A stretch of DNA of 64,000 bases from Selaginella tamariscina (GCA_003024785.1 PUQB01000110.1:434001-498000), one strand, 5' to 3'. Positions 1 through 12,662 are shown, counted from the first letter of the stretch. A program made the numbers and translations. Notes: generated from the letters alone by a model not told the origin.

Positions 1-1035
1 TTCATTGACAGGAATAAGACCGATACCACTAGTGAAGGCAAGCGACCAGATATGACGGTGACTGGTGGCGAGCTGTCGTACGTTCAGGAAGAGAAAGTTC
101 CGACAATGGAGCTGTTTGAAAAGCTTAGCTCGCTGAGTCCGATGTATATGGCAAGCAACATTCGGAGGTTTATACTTGGGGTCGCTACTTGTGGGAACAC
201 TGTGACATATTACGCACTGGATCGTGAGCGTCGCCAGTTACCAGTTTTAATATCTGGACCGGTCACCGTGCGAGCACCAGAGACTACAGTCCGTGTGCTG
301 CAATGCACCTTCAACGCTCTGAGATTTGCCATAACAGTAGAAAACGAGAGGAGGCAGCAGAACTTGGCTCCAGGGTTGGTCTTGGGGATGAGAAATGAAG
401 CTAGGCGTGGCAGCATCTCCCGGGTAATCAAGTTCCATCCGGCATATGTGATGAAGACGATCACTCCTTTCAGCGCTCATGAAGCATGCGGTTTGACTCG
501 GCTAGACTATGTCAAGATGGCATATGCAGAGTGCAAAGGTTGGGGAAGAGCATGGTCCAGAAAGCCTCCAGTGTGCGACAGGAGAGATACATACAAGGTG
601 GAGGTTGTTCCAGTCGGCAGGGTCAGGCATCCGGAGAACGAACATGAGCTTAAGCTTGCAATCAGAAGCGTGTTGTGTGGTTTGCAAGAGCTGCATGGCA
701 TGGGACTGGTGCACAGGGACATCAGGTGGCCAAACGTCTTGTATTGCGAAGTGGGATGGTTTCTCATGGATTTTGAAACGGTGTGGTTATTGAATGAGGT
801 ACCGAGGTGCGTTCCTCTTGCCGGATGGGGTCCAGGGATGCCAATGCGTGACGATCGCTACACTCAGGAATGCGACTTATGGCTCGTGGGGAAGCTTTGT
901 GAGAGCTTCGAATTTACTAGTCCGAGTTTCACTGATTTCAGAAACAGGCTCCTCACCCTTACATCGGAGTCCGAACTTACCGTCAAGGATGTCTTGAAAC
1001 ACGACTGGTTGCAGTTTTCACAACCCCTGAGATGA
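1..1035 (+). CDS. Crinkler-like nuclease/protein-kinase protein, 5' truncated by the window edge
   Basis: The frame is open from base 1, so the gene starts upstream; the first in-window ATG is at 52. The stop is at 1033-1035. Residues just before and after that ATG read RPDMTV then QEEKVP, a D...ExK pattern like the core of PD-(D/E)XK nuclease-like domains that precede the kinase in many Crinkler (CRN) proteins. The later half is a divergent protein kinase: YVMKTI (candidate ATP-binding Lys), LVHRDIRWPNVLY (HRD catalytic loop) and FLMDFE, where DFG is replaced by DFE. No clear glycine-rich loop is visible. CRN-type proteins are known from oomycetes, fungi and scattered plants and algae; the host role here is unknown. 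No introns are visible in the window. The family call is by motif only. Confidence 0.6.
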   Translation, partial: FIDRNKTDTTSEGKRPDMTVTGGELSYVQEEKVPTMELFEKLSSLSPMYMASNIRRFILGVATCGNTVTYYALDRERRQLPVLISGPVTVRAPETTVRVLQCTFNALRFAITVENERRQQNLAPGLVLGMRNEARRGSISRVIKFHPAYVMKTITPFSAHEACGLTRLDYVKMAYAECKGWGRAWSRKPPVCDRRDTYKVEVVPVGRVRHPENEHELKLAIRSVLCGLQELHGMGLVHRDIRWPNVLYCEVGWFLMDFETVWLLNEVPRCVPLAGWGPGMPMRDDRYTQECDLWLVGKLCESFEFTSPSFTDFRNRLLTLTSESELTVKDVLKHDWLQFSQPLR

Positions 1036-2015
1036 AGAAGAGACCGAAATGTCTATGGTTGTTGAAACGAGGACAAGCGTGTGAAATTTTTTGGTTAGAA
1101 CAGAAGAAGACACTACGCCGGACCTCCAGTGTCTCACCATTGTTACAAATCCTGCCATTCTATACTAAATTACACTGTACATATGTACATTCATATTTAA
1201 TACATTATTGTGAAAGTTAATTATTTTTTTTAAGATTAACATTTTTATTAAAATAAAATTCAAAATTTAATCTAGCTCATTTTAATTTTACTAATATGTA
1301 ATTATCATATCCTTAAATTTAAATCGCCTTGTTCTTATTCCGGAGGGAAGGTTTCTTTACTTTGGATATTTTTAGAATATTTTAACTAAAATATAATCCA
1401 CCTTATTATTATTTTACATTTTTTTATTATTACTAAGTTATCAATACAAATGTGTGAAACCAAAAATTTAGATAAATTTTTGATTTCTATATTCACTTAA
1501 CATTTTAATATGTAAAATTTTTAATCTTCCACTTAATATATTAAATATAAACATCCCATTTAAATATGAAAACTGTTTCGAAATATGAGATTTTTAAAAA
1601 TAACCAGATTATTAATAACTATTAAAATGTATATCACTTCAAATTTAGGACAGAAAATCATGAATATACAGAACTCCCGCTCTCTATGTTACACAGTAGA
1701 AATATACCAAAATGAATATTTTTATTTCATATTCCTCAACAAAGAAATAACATACACAGTATTTAGTTTTAATTATCCATGTATATTATTTATTAACCTG
1801 ACAAGAATTAATAAAAACATATACTCTTTATGCATACAAGCTAATTGTGAAATAGTGAAAGCACACAACTACTATCCTCTTTAACCTTAAAATGTGATAG
1901 TATTGATGTTTAATAAAGCATATTCTATAGTTTTGAATATAACGTCAAGAAGATACCTCATGCGAAAATTTATAAAAGCGCCTTTTGCAGGTAACTTCTC
2001 GAAAATAGATAGAAG

Positions 2016-2056
<41 letters not shown>

Positions 2057-2110
2057 CACACACATACACACACAAGGACACACATATCAAAAAGGAATGT
2101 AGTACCTCAA
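1036..2110. other. AT-rich intergenic region with compound microsatellite
   Basis: No gene is visible between the kinase-like gene and the TDP2 stop codon. Most of it is AT-rich sequence of low complexity. A (CT)n(CA)n tract lies at 2015-2076; on the TDP2 coding strand this reads (GT)n(GA)n, the same order as in the introns of that gene. Confidence 0.7.
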
Positions 2111-4501
2111 TTAAGGAGCAAGCTTACGTATCTTAAGAAGAAGGCCAAAGTGATCACTGGGCAACACAGGCAGTGTCATGAACTGCTTTTGCCCCTTAAC
2201 AGTCTTCTCCTTATTGTACGTAACTCCCGGTATTGGCTTAGTACCAATCATCTCGACGCTCTCCACGTGGAAATTTCGTAGCCGATAGTATATTCTGTCT
2301 AACCGCTTCTGTAATCTGCTACCTGTCAGCATCGGATTCGCTTTGCTGTCGTAACTTAATCCAGGCTGGCATTAAAACCTCGTCATCAGTTTTATCCAAC
2401 TCCTAGTTACGTATTTATATCTAATATATGATATACATCATGCGTTTCACCTATATACACATTGAATGCATATACATATGTGTGTGGGTATGATGCATAT
2501 GTACGTGTACACAGTATACATGCACATGTATCCCTGGTTCAAGTTCCATGTCACATGCATTACATACTTGTATGTATGTATGTGTGTACATATGTACAGA
2601 TCTATCTTACATAGTTGTGTATGCGGCGACTGAATTTATTTATATTGATATGTAGATATACATACAAACACCATAGTTACATAAATATATATACAACATG
2701 TCCCCTGTCTCTAGAAGTGCATTAATATTTGTACTAATCAAAAGAAAGAAATAAAATACGTGTATGCTATCTTGTATATAAATATAGCTATACAGACACA
2801 CACACACACACATATATACAAGTTGCGAAGTATAATCGTTAAATTGTGTGTCCCCAACCCTTCTCTCTCTCACACACACACACAACACACCATGCACGCA
2901 CCTCATTTGGACGGAGCTTGGTCCATGCATCAAACCAGCCTTCCTCAAGGGGAGGTTGTCCGTCAAGTTTGTCATCCCAATTCATATCTCCACCAAATAT
3001 CACATTTGGAAAATTTTTGAGTGTAGACATGGCTTCGTTAGCCTGGTCACAAAATAAATATTATTTTCAGTCATATACATCTCAACACACACACACACAC
3101 AAACACACAACCTGAACAACGCGTTCTGCACTGAACATTTGATCCCATTTTGGCGGTCCAGGGCATGGGCTTTCCAAATGCGTTGTTGCAACCACTAATT
3201 GCGTGTTTTCCGTGTTTAAGTCCGCTAAACAAAGCTCTCTTCCCATTATTGAATTACGAAAAGGATTTCGGTAGAATCTATCCACCGGAAGCTTGCTAAG
3301 CTGCAAAGGAGGTAACAAGCTCACAGACCATATACGTACATGTCGAGTGTGTATGTGTATATATAAAGGCCAACCTGCATGCAGAAGTAGGCTCTCTTAG
3401 CAGCCAGCTCTGGAGTGACCGAACATTTGTAGATATTCCACCAAATGGACCGCTGGAATATCGTGTATATAGTGGTAGTCACTTCCTGCAACAATTAAGT
3501 ATAATGTGTCGTAATATCATATTACAATACACACACTATACACACACCAAAAAAAATATGCATGTACGTGTATCTACACACATATACACACCAACACGGG
3601 CACGCGCACACACAACAGAATACCTGGAAGCATATGATATGAGGTTGATGTTGTGTGATAAGATCTCCTATGGCTTCCATTCTTTTCTCGAGCTCTAAAT
3701 CCTCACGGAACCACACATTGTATGTCATGTAAACAATGGTTTCCTCAGTAGTATCTTTAGCTGAATTGCCTAGCCACGGGAAATACAAGGTTTCTTTGAA
3801 AGATACATAAAATATATCTACCTACATATTTATATATAATCTGTTCCTGTTTGCAAGCGGCCTGAGATTATATACGTAACCATTATAACCAGTAACCTCC
3901 ACAGCAAGTATCGTATCTATAATACATGAATGCGTGTGAAGATATGATGTATTTACTACGATTATTTCCTGTTTCGTAACTTTTTAGAGCGAGAGATCAT
4001 TCTGGTTATAAAACAGCCATATAACAGTAGAACATAGCTACAAGAATTATTTGATCAGTTCCATCCAACACAGGAAGATGCGGGCCCGTATATGTATCTA
4101 CGTGTGTATGCGATATATGTATGTATGTATGTATCTATCTATCTATCTATATATATATATACGTACATATACTTTGTAATTGGCCATTTATATAGGGTGT
4201 GTATAAAACTGACAACCATTATACTAATGGATTTGAAGATGGAAACCAATTAAAGCTTACCGGACGAAGAAGCCTTCGCCTTCTGCCTCGACATCCGTTC
4301 CATGTGCAACTGCCGAAGTAGAAAATTCTCTTTGGAAATATTGTGCATCTTCTGCTTCCTAGAATCACTCTGTGTTTCTTCTTCATCAGATTTCCGCTTC
4401 TTCAATTCCGGAATATCCTCTGTTTCTCTCGGCGCCTCACAGATCGCACATGCATCCCCGCTGCTATTGACAAATGTACATCTCCCGCACGCCCACTCCA
4501 T
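2111..4501 (-). CDS. TDP2: Tyrosyl-DNA phosphodiesterase 2
   Basis: Six exons on the minus strand: 4501-4261, 3769-3624 (3760 is an alternative start), 3485-3375, 3300-3112, 3042-2902 and 2365-2111. They join in frame to a 360-residue protein with canonical GT..AG borders. The N-terminus is a RanBP2-type zinc finger (WACGRCTF...CAIC). It is followed by an endonuclease/exonuclease/phosphatase fold with all four TDP2 catalytic signatures: MTYNVW (Asn), CFQE (Glu, across the exon 2/3 junction), GGDMNW (Asp) and LPSDHFGL (His). TDP2 hydrolyses 5'-phosphotyrosyl bonds left by trapped topoisomerase II, in the nucleus. The start Met immediately precedes the zinc finger. It is divergent from the acetyltransferase at 4911. 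Introns are rich in (GT)n/(GA)n on the coding strand. No frame break was seen, so this looks functional. Confidence 0.93.
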
Positions 4502-4910
4502 GATTTATACCCTAAAATCCCTGATTCAAAGGGCTACAAGCTAGAGTACCTCCGATTCAGCAATCTTTGCAGAAACCGCTGCCGATGCAAGGCGCCGACA
4601 CAATCCTGGCCTGGAACTACTCAGATTCTGTGGAAAAATCGCATCTTCAATGATCTTTATACGGTGCAAAGAATGATCTCCAAAGAACGGATTTTTCACA
4701 TAGATCAATGCATAAAGAATGTGAAATCGATCTCGTGCTCACAGATTCATTGAGCATCAATTGATCGAAGATCCGTGAAGGCGGCTATGCCAATTCACGC
4801 CCTAATGACATACAGGTTCCGATCGCTCCCTTCTCCTCTCTGGCAGAAAAGCCCTAATTTGTAAGAACCCTAAACCCCGCCAATATCCGCCGGTAGGCAT
4901 ATGTCGTCTA
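4502..4910. promoter_or_regulatory. Divergent promoter between TDP2 and GNAT, with telo-box
   Basis: The 409 bp between the two opposed start codons must hold both promoters. A telo-box (AACCCTAAA, 4866-4874) lies about 40 bp before the acetyltransferase ATG. Telo-boxes are established promoter elements of plant growth and translation-related genes. No clear TATA box was chosen. Confidence 0.55.
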
Positions 4911-6476
4911 GTGGAAAACATATACCGGCAGCTGAAGGTAGCATATTCTGCTGGAAAGCCTATTCCGTCTCCACTATCTGCTGTTATGGCGCTCGCGCCA
5001 GGGCAAGCGGCTTCTTGCAGCTATGGCGCTTTGAGCACATTCAGGAGCATTCAATCCTGCTCTTATAGTCGGATCAGGTGCGGGAAAATTGGCATTGAGA
5101 CGGGATTGCTGGGGAATCAGGCGGGATTTGTGAGGAATCAAACGGGATTTGTGGTGTCTTCCGTTGCACCAGCTGCTGGGAATGTGTTTCAGTCCTGTCC
5201 GGGAATTGATCGCCTGGTTGTCCGAGATGCATTGTGTGAGGGCGAGCTGTCTGCATCTGCATTCTTGCGGTCCAGGTCTTTCTATACGTATCCGGAAGGC
5301 CGCTCTTTTGAAGCACAAGAGGTAAGTATACGCATATATACATTTCTGTATTCGCTATTATATTCATCATTAGTGTAGCTCGTTATGTTTGTATACATTA
5401 ATTTTCTAGCCTTTACCTTTAATACTTTGGTGCTTTATAATATACTCGCTATAAAATTTATATACTCGATAACATACATATACAAAACACGCGCACGCAT
5501 ATATATGATAGTACTATTGGAAACAAAATATATGATTAGCTGCTTTAATAGTAACAAAATGTATAAACTTATATATTTATAAATTACATTGTTTTAAATA
5601 GATTCATCAAAGGTTCATGGCTGCACTTGAATGTAAGACACTCATGTCAAAGTTAGCAGGGACTGAAGCTGGGTATAATCGTGTAACATGTTTAATAGCC
5701 CTTCTTCCACTTGCAATTTTTGGTTTAATATCTTCAGTGGACGATATCAACTGTCTCAAGGTGTGTGTGTTGTTTGTACATACTCCTCGTGCATATGTGT
5801 GTATACCTTGTTCTTAATGATGGTTTGATTTTCATAGGCTGAGTTGATATAATATAAATCAGGTGAGGGTTGATGGTCAAGATCATCTTGTTGTTGGCAC
5901 GTTAGATTTAAATCAAGGCCGTCGATTACCTGGAGAAATGCAAGGATCTCGACCAAAGGTAAACTTAAATAGATATTACTACTAAACTAATTGTTATTAT
6001 AATGGTATCTTACTACATGTTCTCTCACACACACGCACGCACGCACGCACACACACGTTAATATAAACTTTGTACAGGAGCCAGACTCAACATACAATCG
6101 TGCATATATTTCAAACTTCTGCGTGGCTATAGAAGCACGAAGAAGGGGAGTAGGCTCAGCTTTGGTAACAGCAGCAAAGAAGACAGCAAAAGAATGGGGT
6201 AACTAGTTAATATTTATTACTTATTAATATTAATAATAATTGATTTATCTTATTCATCAAAGAGAGTAATCATTGTGAAGGTATAGTAATAATAATATAA
6301 TGTGATCTATTGCAGGGGTCAGTGACCTATATGTACACGTGGTGGCTACAAATGAACCAGCCGTCAAACTATATACAAAATGTGGGTTTACAATTGAAGG
6401 CGAAGAAACCCTTTCTGAAGCTCACCTCTTAGCACGTCCACGTAGGATGCTCTTGTGGCAAAATCTTACGCTTTGA
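4911..6476 (+). CDS. GCN5-related N-acetyltransferase, probably plastid-targeted
   Basis: Exons 4911-5321, 5602-5760, 5863-5958, 6078-6198 and 6316-6476 join in frame to 315 residues with GT..AG borders. The C-terminal half is a GNAT domain. It has the acetyl-CoA-binding RRRGVGSALV (motif A, R-x-x-G-x-G type), the preceding strand YISNFCVA, and the terminal strand region VKLYTKCGFTIEGEE. The first ~100 residues are Ser/Ala/Arg-rich, lack family motifs and could be a plastid transit peptide; an in-frame Met (MALAPGQAA) at about 4986 is an alternative start. The exon order and C-terminus resemble plant plastid GNATs that acetylate protein N-termini and lysines. The exact paralogue cannot be named. 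Intact. Confidence 0.85.
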
Positions 6477-6665
6477 TTTTTAAATATGTATTTTATTTGT
6501 AAATATATTGATTTATGTATAAAGTAATTTTTAAATGACTATCAAGGTTTAAAAAAAGGGCATATTACGTTTCAATTTGAAACTTTAATATATTATATGC
6601 ACATAAATTCTGTTTTAAAATAATAATGGTAAATATATTTAATAATTTTGATTTAATAACATTTG

Positions 6666-6688
6666 CCCTAACCCTGTTTTAGGGTTAG
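6666..6688. promoter_or_regulatory. Inverted pair of telo-boxes upstream of the WDR83-like gene
   Basis: CCCTAACCC and GGGTTAG flank a 7-base TGTTTTA spacer, ending 2 bp before the ATG. Read on the other strand it nearly matches the element just upstream of the LAS1-like gene at 12630-12653. Confidence 0.6.
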
Positions 6689-6690
6689 TT

Positions 6691-8359
6691 ATGGCGGACG
6701 AGCTTCCGAGGAGAGAGACGGCTGTGTTGCGGGGGCACAATGGGCCAGTCTGGCCGTCCGATTCAACTCTGACGGAAAGTATTGCCTCAGCTGCGGCCGG
6801 GATCGTCTTATATCCCTCTGGAATCCGCATACGGTGCGTGTGTGTGTGCGCGTGCGTGTGTTTTAATATATATACACATAAGGTATATAATAAATCACGA
6901 GCATTCTTCTTTATCATATTATTATATAAATGTCTTATATGCATGTAAATTTTGTATTATGAAGGGATTGCGTGTGAAGAACTATAATGCGCACGCTCGG
7001 GAGGTCCGAGACGTTGCTGTGGTGTCTGATAACTCCAAGTTCTGTTCGTGTGGTGCCGATCGGCAGCTCTTCTATTGGGATGTCCCTACTGGACGTGTTA
7101 TTCGCAAATTTCGTGGCCATGATGGCGAGGTTAGTCCGCATTCTCATATATACATGTATATGTATATGAAACACACACGGACATACGCTGTGTATATGAG
7201 AGAGAGAGAGAGAGAGAATACATGTATGTATATAGATCATAGAAACACATACATACACAAACATATATGTATATGTATTCAACACACACACACATGCATA
7301 CGATGTAGAGGTATTGACAGTAATGTAGGTTAATACAGTAAAATTCAACGAGAACTCTACGGTGGTGATATCAGGCGGATACGATCGTTCAATCCGTGCC
7401 TTCGATTGCCGTTCCAACAGCATAGAACCAATCCAGGTGTTTACTTAGTCACCGGTCTGCGTGTGTGTGTGTGAGAGAGAGAGAAGAGAGAGGTTATTGT
7501 ACATGGGTTTGTTATGTCGCAGATAATTGAGGCATTTGCGGATAGCGTGACTTCATTGTGCGTCACAAGGACAGAGATCATTGCTGGGAGCGTGGATGGA
7601 TCGGTGCGCACATTTGACATACGTGCTGGAAGGTGTGTGTGTGTGTTTGTGAGAGAGAAAGAGAATTATATTCGATAATATTCAGCTGATGGCAGGGAGA
7701 TAAAGGACGATTTAGGACATCCAATTAACAGCATCTCGTTCTCAAACGATGGAAAGTGTGTATTAGCGGGCTGTTTAGATTCAACTCTCCGTCTTATTGA
7801 CAGGTTAGTCTTTTCTACAGTGCCTCCAGCAGAGACATATCTGTGCATAACATATGCATTTACACCAGCTATTTCTAATGTGCACAATATATATACATGT
7901 GTATGTGTTAATGTATGTCTATATACACCGAGGTTTATAAAATTCAAATCAGCTGGTGTATCTATTATGTATTACACAGGCTTCCTCATCGGCTAGTGTA
8001 TATGTTATGTATTACACAGGATATTCGTAATAAAATACAGATAAGTATGTCTACCCAAAGTAAAGTTTTATTGTATGCATGTACATGTAAACAACATACA
8101 TAAACTACATATATGTATATGTATGTGTGTGTATGCAAGAGAAGTGAAGGTTTATTGATTTACACATACACAAACCGCATGTGTGTGACTATGTATGTAT
8201 AGGTAAGTGCCCTCCAAAATTTACTGGAGGGCACTGTAATTTTTTAACTATATAATTAGTAACTTGTATTTAGAGAAACCGGTGACCTCCTACAGGAATA
8301 CAGGGGACATATTAACAAGGTATGCAGTTTCTCATTATCTTACGTAGATGAGTAGATAT

Positions 8360-8399
<40 letters not shown>

Positions 8400-8731
8400 T
8401 ATGTTTTTTTTAATCTCTAAATACGCAACTATTAATATGCTTGTGTTCATACAGTCTTACAAAACAAGATAGCTGCTTAACAAACACAGACGCTCATGTC
8501 GTGGGCGGATCAGAGGACGGGCTTGTTTATTTCTGGGACTTGGTGGATGCGTCAGTTGTTTCTAGCTTCAAAGCACACGCTTCTGCAGTATGTGTATATA
8601 TATCTATATACATGTACATATATGAAATATTAATTTGAAATTTGCAGGTTACGAGCATTGCTTATCATAAGAGTGAACCCTTAATGGTTACGTCTTCAAT
8701 AGATGGTACGGTTCGCGTATGGAACCCGTAA
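6691..8731 (+). CDS. WDR83: WDR83/MORG1-like WD40 repeat protein, two frame breaks
   Basis: Eight exons: 6691-6833, 6965-7129, 7329-7436, 7523-7632, 7696-7803, 8274-8319, 8455-8587 and 8648-8731. They encode a seven-blade WD40 propeller of about 300 residues. Recognisable strings are LRGHNGPV, YWDVPTGRVIRKFRGHDGE, AGSVDGSVRTFDIR, LAGCLDSTLRLID, GGSEDGLVYFWDL and SSIDGTVRVWNP. They follow plant WDR83 homologues blade by blade. Animal WDR83 is a MAPK scaffold and a spliceosome component. Two single-base breaks interrupt the frame: one base is missing in a G run at about 6751-6753 (exon 1), and one extra A lies at about 8464-8467 (exon 7), which otherwise gives a TAG. All splice sites are intact, so either decay is recent or these are base-calling errors. 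Confidence 0.85.
8205..8236. repeat. Short perfect hairpin in WDR83 intron 5
   Basis: AGTGCCCTCCA is followed after 8 bases by its exact complement TGGAGGGCACT (8206-8216 and 8225-8235). It is a foldback in intron 5, possibly the remains of a tiny TIR element. Confidence 0.6.
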
Positions 8732-11700
8732 ATGTGAGATTAACATTTAAAACCAGTATAAAATACAGCTAAACATTAAATTAACAAAATAGTAATAAAA
8801 ATGTAGAATATTATATAAATCCAAGGTGTTTACACACACACACATGCACATAACACACGTCTTAGAAACTAGTTATATTTTTAATATTGTTTCACATATA
8901 AATGGGAAACTTCAGGATATGTATAAATAATGAAATATTTTAAGAATGTATGTTACTTTTTTATTAAATTTTATTTAAGAAAATTTAATACTAAAGAATT
9001 ACATATTCTAATAATATTCTATGTTGGATGATTTATATTTTATTTCAGCCTTAAACTTATTTAATACAAAAGTTAAAATATCATAATAATATTTTTGTTT
9101 GAGGTTGAATTCTGAAAATACTAAAGTATATATTTAATACTTAAATGGTTTAAATTTTGAACTTTGTTTAATAAAGAAAATATTAATAATATTTTATAAA
9201 GTTTTGTCTTAAATAGATAGTTTAGATTTCGTTTCATTCTTAAAGCTCTTTTAAAATATTTTAATTATAAATAATTTAGATTAGTAATACTTTGTTTATA
9301 TGTCCAATTTTATTGTTTAATTCAAAATTTATATATTGTCAATTTAAATATGTTTATCCAACATATGCTAAGTTTTAAAAATGAAAGTTGCCTGTTTCAC
9401 ACGTAATTTAAATTATAAATGTATTTATGTGTATATGAAGTTCTATTTTAAAATCAAATTATTATTAACAATTTGTTTAACATATTTTAAACATATGTAT
9501 TACTTCGTACATATTTTATGTTTAAAATAGTTACATGTATATTTATATATAATTTAAATACATACTTACACACGTGTTTTCACACAGTTAAATATATTTT
9601 ATAAATGTCCTTCAAATTCTACTACATAAATGTATAGTCGTTTAACATGGAAAATTCGATATTTTAACTAAACAAAATTTAAAAAAAAATTTAAGTTTAT
9701 TAAAAAAAATAAAAATAAAATCAATTGTGGAAATAAAAAAGTTTGAAAGGTTCTTTTAAGAAATTTATCTAAATTTTTTATATAATCTAATATTAATAAA
9801 TTTTACATATTTAATATTCAAAATTGTTTTATTGTGATTTTTATACATATTGGTGTGGTAAGCATTCAAGTGAATAATTTCAATAACCATTTAATTGTAT
9901 AATTAAATATGTATATTTTTCATTGTTTGCATTATTATTATTATGCATGGGTGTAATTTTAAAATATTGATGTAATATATTACCTTGAAGTTTATTTTAA
10001 AATAATAATTATATAAAAATTAAATATATTAAAATTCCATATTATTTCAAGTGGAGAAACTGTACAATGGCTTAATTAACTTATAAATTTATTTATTTTT
10101 CATGGTTATTTTAAAAATTTATTATTTACTAATGTATTTATTCTTAATCATTATTTCATTTTCAAATTATATATGTAATTATATAATTAAAATTTAAATA
10201 AAATTTATTAAGGCATATACCACTTGACTCAATTAAAACTTTCATATAAGATATGATTAAATAAAGATTAATAATACTTATTAATTATATTAAAATTAAA
10301 TTTAGATACATTAAAATGAATGTTTCAAATAACAATTTTAAAATAACTGAATAATTTTTTGAATATTTAGTCTTTTATCCAAGTGATTAAATAAGTAATT
10401 AAGTTTAATTTAAAGAAATGTAAAAGAAATCTTTTTTTAAGTAATTTTTTATTTTCTTATTCTTTTAAATCTTATATATATAATAAGCACAAACAATAAC
10501 TATTTATATATTTCATAAATTTAATCTTTATATATTATATTAATTTTATGCTTATTAAGTCTTTCTCATTTAAATTCTAAATTAATTTAATTCAACTCAT
10601 CAACCTCAAATTATTAAGTTTATTAAAGTTTTAAAAAAATATATATATTATATTTTTATTTAAAGTCTTTCCCACAATAAATTAATTGAATTAGTACTAA
10701 AATATTATTTATTAAAATTCAAAATTTTAACTTTAAAAACTATTCATCAATTGTTAAAATGTTATGTCAACAATCATTTCATTTATAATTATAATTAATT
10801 TTGAAATAAATAAATTAATGTTCAAACATAATTTTTTACTTTTACTTATTATTAATTGTTAAATAGTCATAATTTCAATGTAATTTTCATTGAAAATTTA
10901 CAAACTTTATTATTTATTTTAATTATTTACAACTTGATTTATTTATTGGGAAAATTCATTTATATTCATAAAATTTATTATATTTACGTATATACCCCTC
11001 TAAAAGTTGTAAATTTACATATATATATTTAAAAAACTTCAATCGTAATATTTTAACTTTTAAAACAACAATATTAACTAAAATTATATTTTCAATTCAT
11101 AATATATTGCAAGTGAAATAATTAAGTTTTAAATGTTAAAAAATTATCATAGTAAAAAGTGAAAATTTTTAAAAATAATTATATTATATTGTGATATATA
11201 TGTTTAATATATTTTAAACCTAAATATAATAAAATATAAATTAATTATAAATTTTAATGATTTTTTAAAAATGTTTTTTAATTTTTAATTTTAAAATTTA
11301 TAAAGTTCTAAATTAAAGTTTCAAGAGTATATATGTAAATATAAAACTTTTAAGGGTATATATGTAAATATAATAAATTTCAGAATATAAATGTAATTTT
11401 TCCTTATTTGAAAGTACAATACATCTTATTAAAATTGCATACATGTTATTATCTCAACCAATGTTGTTAATGAAGTATAAAAAAGAGAATATTCTTTAAT
11501 TTTTAAAAAAAATTATTGTTTTAATTTTAAAACAGTTAAAAACGATTATTAAATGTCAATAAATTTCTAAATTAAACAATGCCTTCTTGTAAGCCCGACT
11601 CTTAAATCAGAATATAAATCATAATATACGATTAAAAATAAATTATTAAATATATTTAATTATCATTATGCACATGATCAAAGTGATTTTTTTCATTATT

Positions 11701-12629
11701 TATCGTTTTAAATGAATTTAAAAAGTTATATAAAATATAATTAATTGAAATAATTTTTTATTAAATTATAAGGATTAAAAACAATTTAATTTAATATTTA
11801 ACTATGTATAATTTGTTTATTTTATTAGTTTTATATCGTAAAACAAATTTATTACGAACATTTAGTTATGTCATTATCAAAATTTATTAGTAATTAATTA
11901 TTATTTATTATTCAAAATGAATTAAAATAAGTTATATAAACAATTAACTAATCAAACTGCAAAAACACTTATATCGTAAGGATTAAGAACAATTTTAATT
12001 GAAACTTAATTATGTATAATGTTTTTATTTTATTAGTTCTAAATCTTTTTCAATATATAACAAATTTATTGCACATGATATGACTAATTTATGACATATT
12101 AAAGTTATTCATAACATTATTTACCCATAATAAATTTAAGTTATTTGTAAAGATTTATGAAATTATTTGACTTTAATAAAAGTGAATTAAAGAAAAAATA
12201 AATATTCAATCAATTTTTGTTAAATATTTAGGAAACATATATACTTAAATATGCATATAAGTTATTTGTAGCACATACCACCAGATTAATAATTTCAAAC
12301 ATTTATTAAAATTAATTGTCTAATGTAGTTAATTGAGTTTTAAAAATAATTAAATAATTATAATTTTAATATTTATTACCATATAAGTTGGTCACCTTTT
12401 ATACATAACTTTAATTTATTAGTATTTTATTATTTAATACAAACAATATTATTTATTATCTTTATTACACAAAAGAATTTATGTTTTATAATAAGATAAA
12501 GTAATCCTTTATGAAGGCTCTTTAGCAATGAAATATGCCGTAGTTAAAAAATGTATTATTAATCTAATTTAATTATTAATTCGTAATGTTTTTACTACAG
12601 CATATTTCAGAGTGTGGTTATTAATTAAT
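8732..12629. other. AT-rich gene-free DNA, mostly outer part of the left inverted-repeat arm
   Basis: About 3.9 kb of very AT-rich sequence without recognisable coding, RNA gene or intact mobile element. From about 9024 onward it matches, inverted and with many small indels, the DNA ending at about 35178. Bases 8732-9023 are outside the repeat. Confidence 0.75.
12240..12520 (+). repeat. Arm segment in direct, not inverted, orientation to its partner
   Basis: This ~280-bp stretch (for example GCATATAAGTTATTTGT and TTAATTGAGTTTTAAAAATA) matches 32205-32510 in the same orientation, although DNA on its outer side matches inverted. It sits at the equivalent place in the arm, so one arm has undergone a local inversion. 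Confidence 0.75.
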
Positions 12630-12653
12630 CTAACCCTAGAACAGGGGTTAGGG
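12630..12653. promoter_or_regulatory. Inverted pair of telo-boxes upstream of LAS1-like gene
   Basis: CTAACCCT, then AGAACA, then GGGGTTAGGG, followed by a further GTTTAGG, ends 10 bp before the ATG at 12663. It is nearly the reverse complement of the element before the WDR83-like gene. A similar element survives at about 30968-30996 in the right arm. Confidence 0.6.
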
Positions 12654-12662
12654 TTTAGGAGG

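Noticed and set aside
2015..3115. Open frames encoding runs of Thr-His or Ser-Leu, and similar ones elsewhere
   Set aside because: They are translations of CA, CT and GT microsatellites, with no domain or splice support.
8732..12600. Possible centromeric or organelle-derived DNA because of extreme AT content
   Set aside because: No regular satellite period and no organelle gene; it is better explained as one arm of the inverted duplication.
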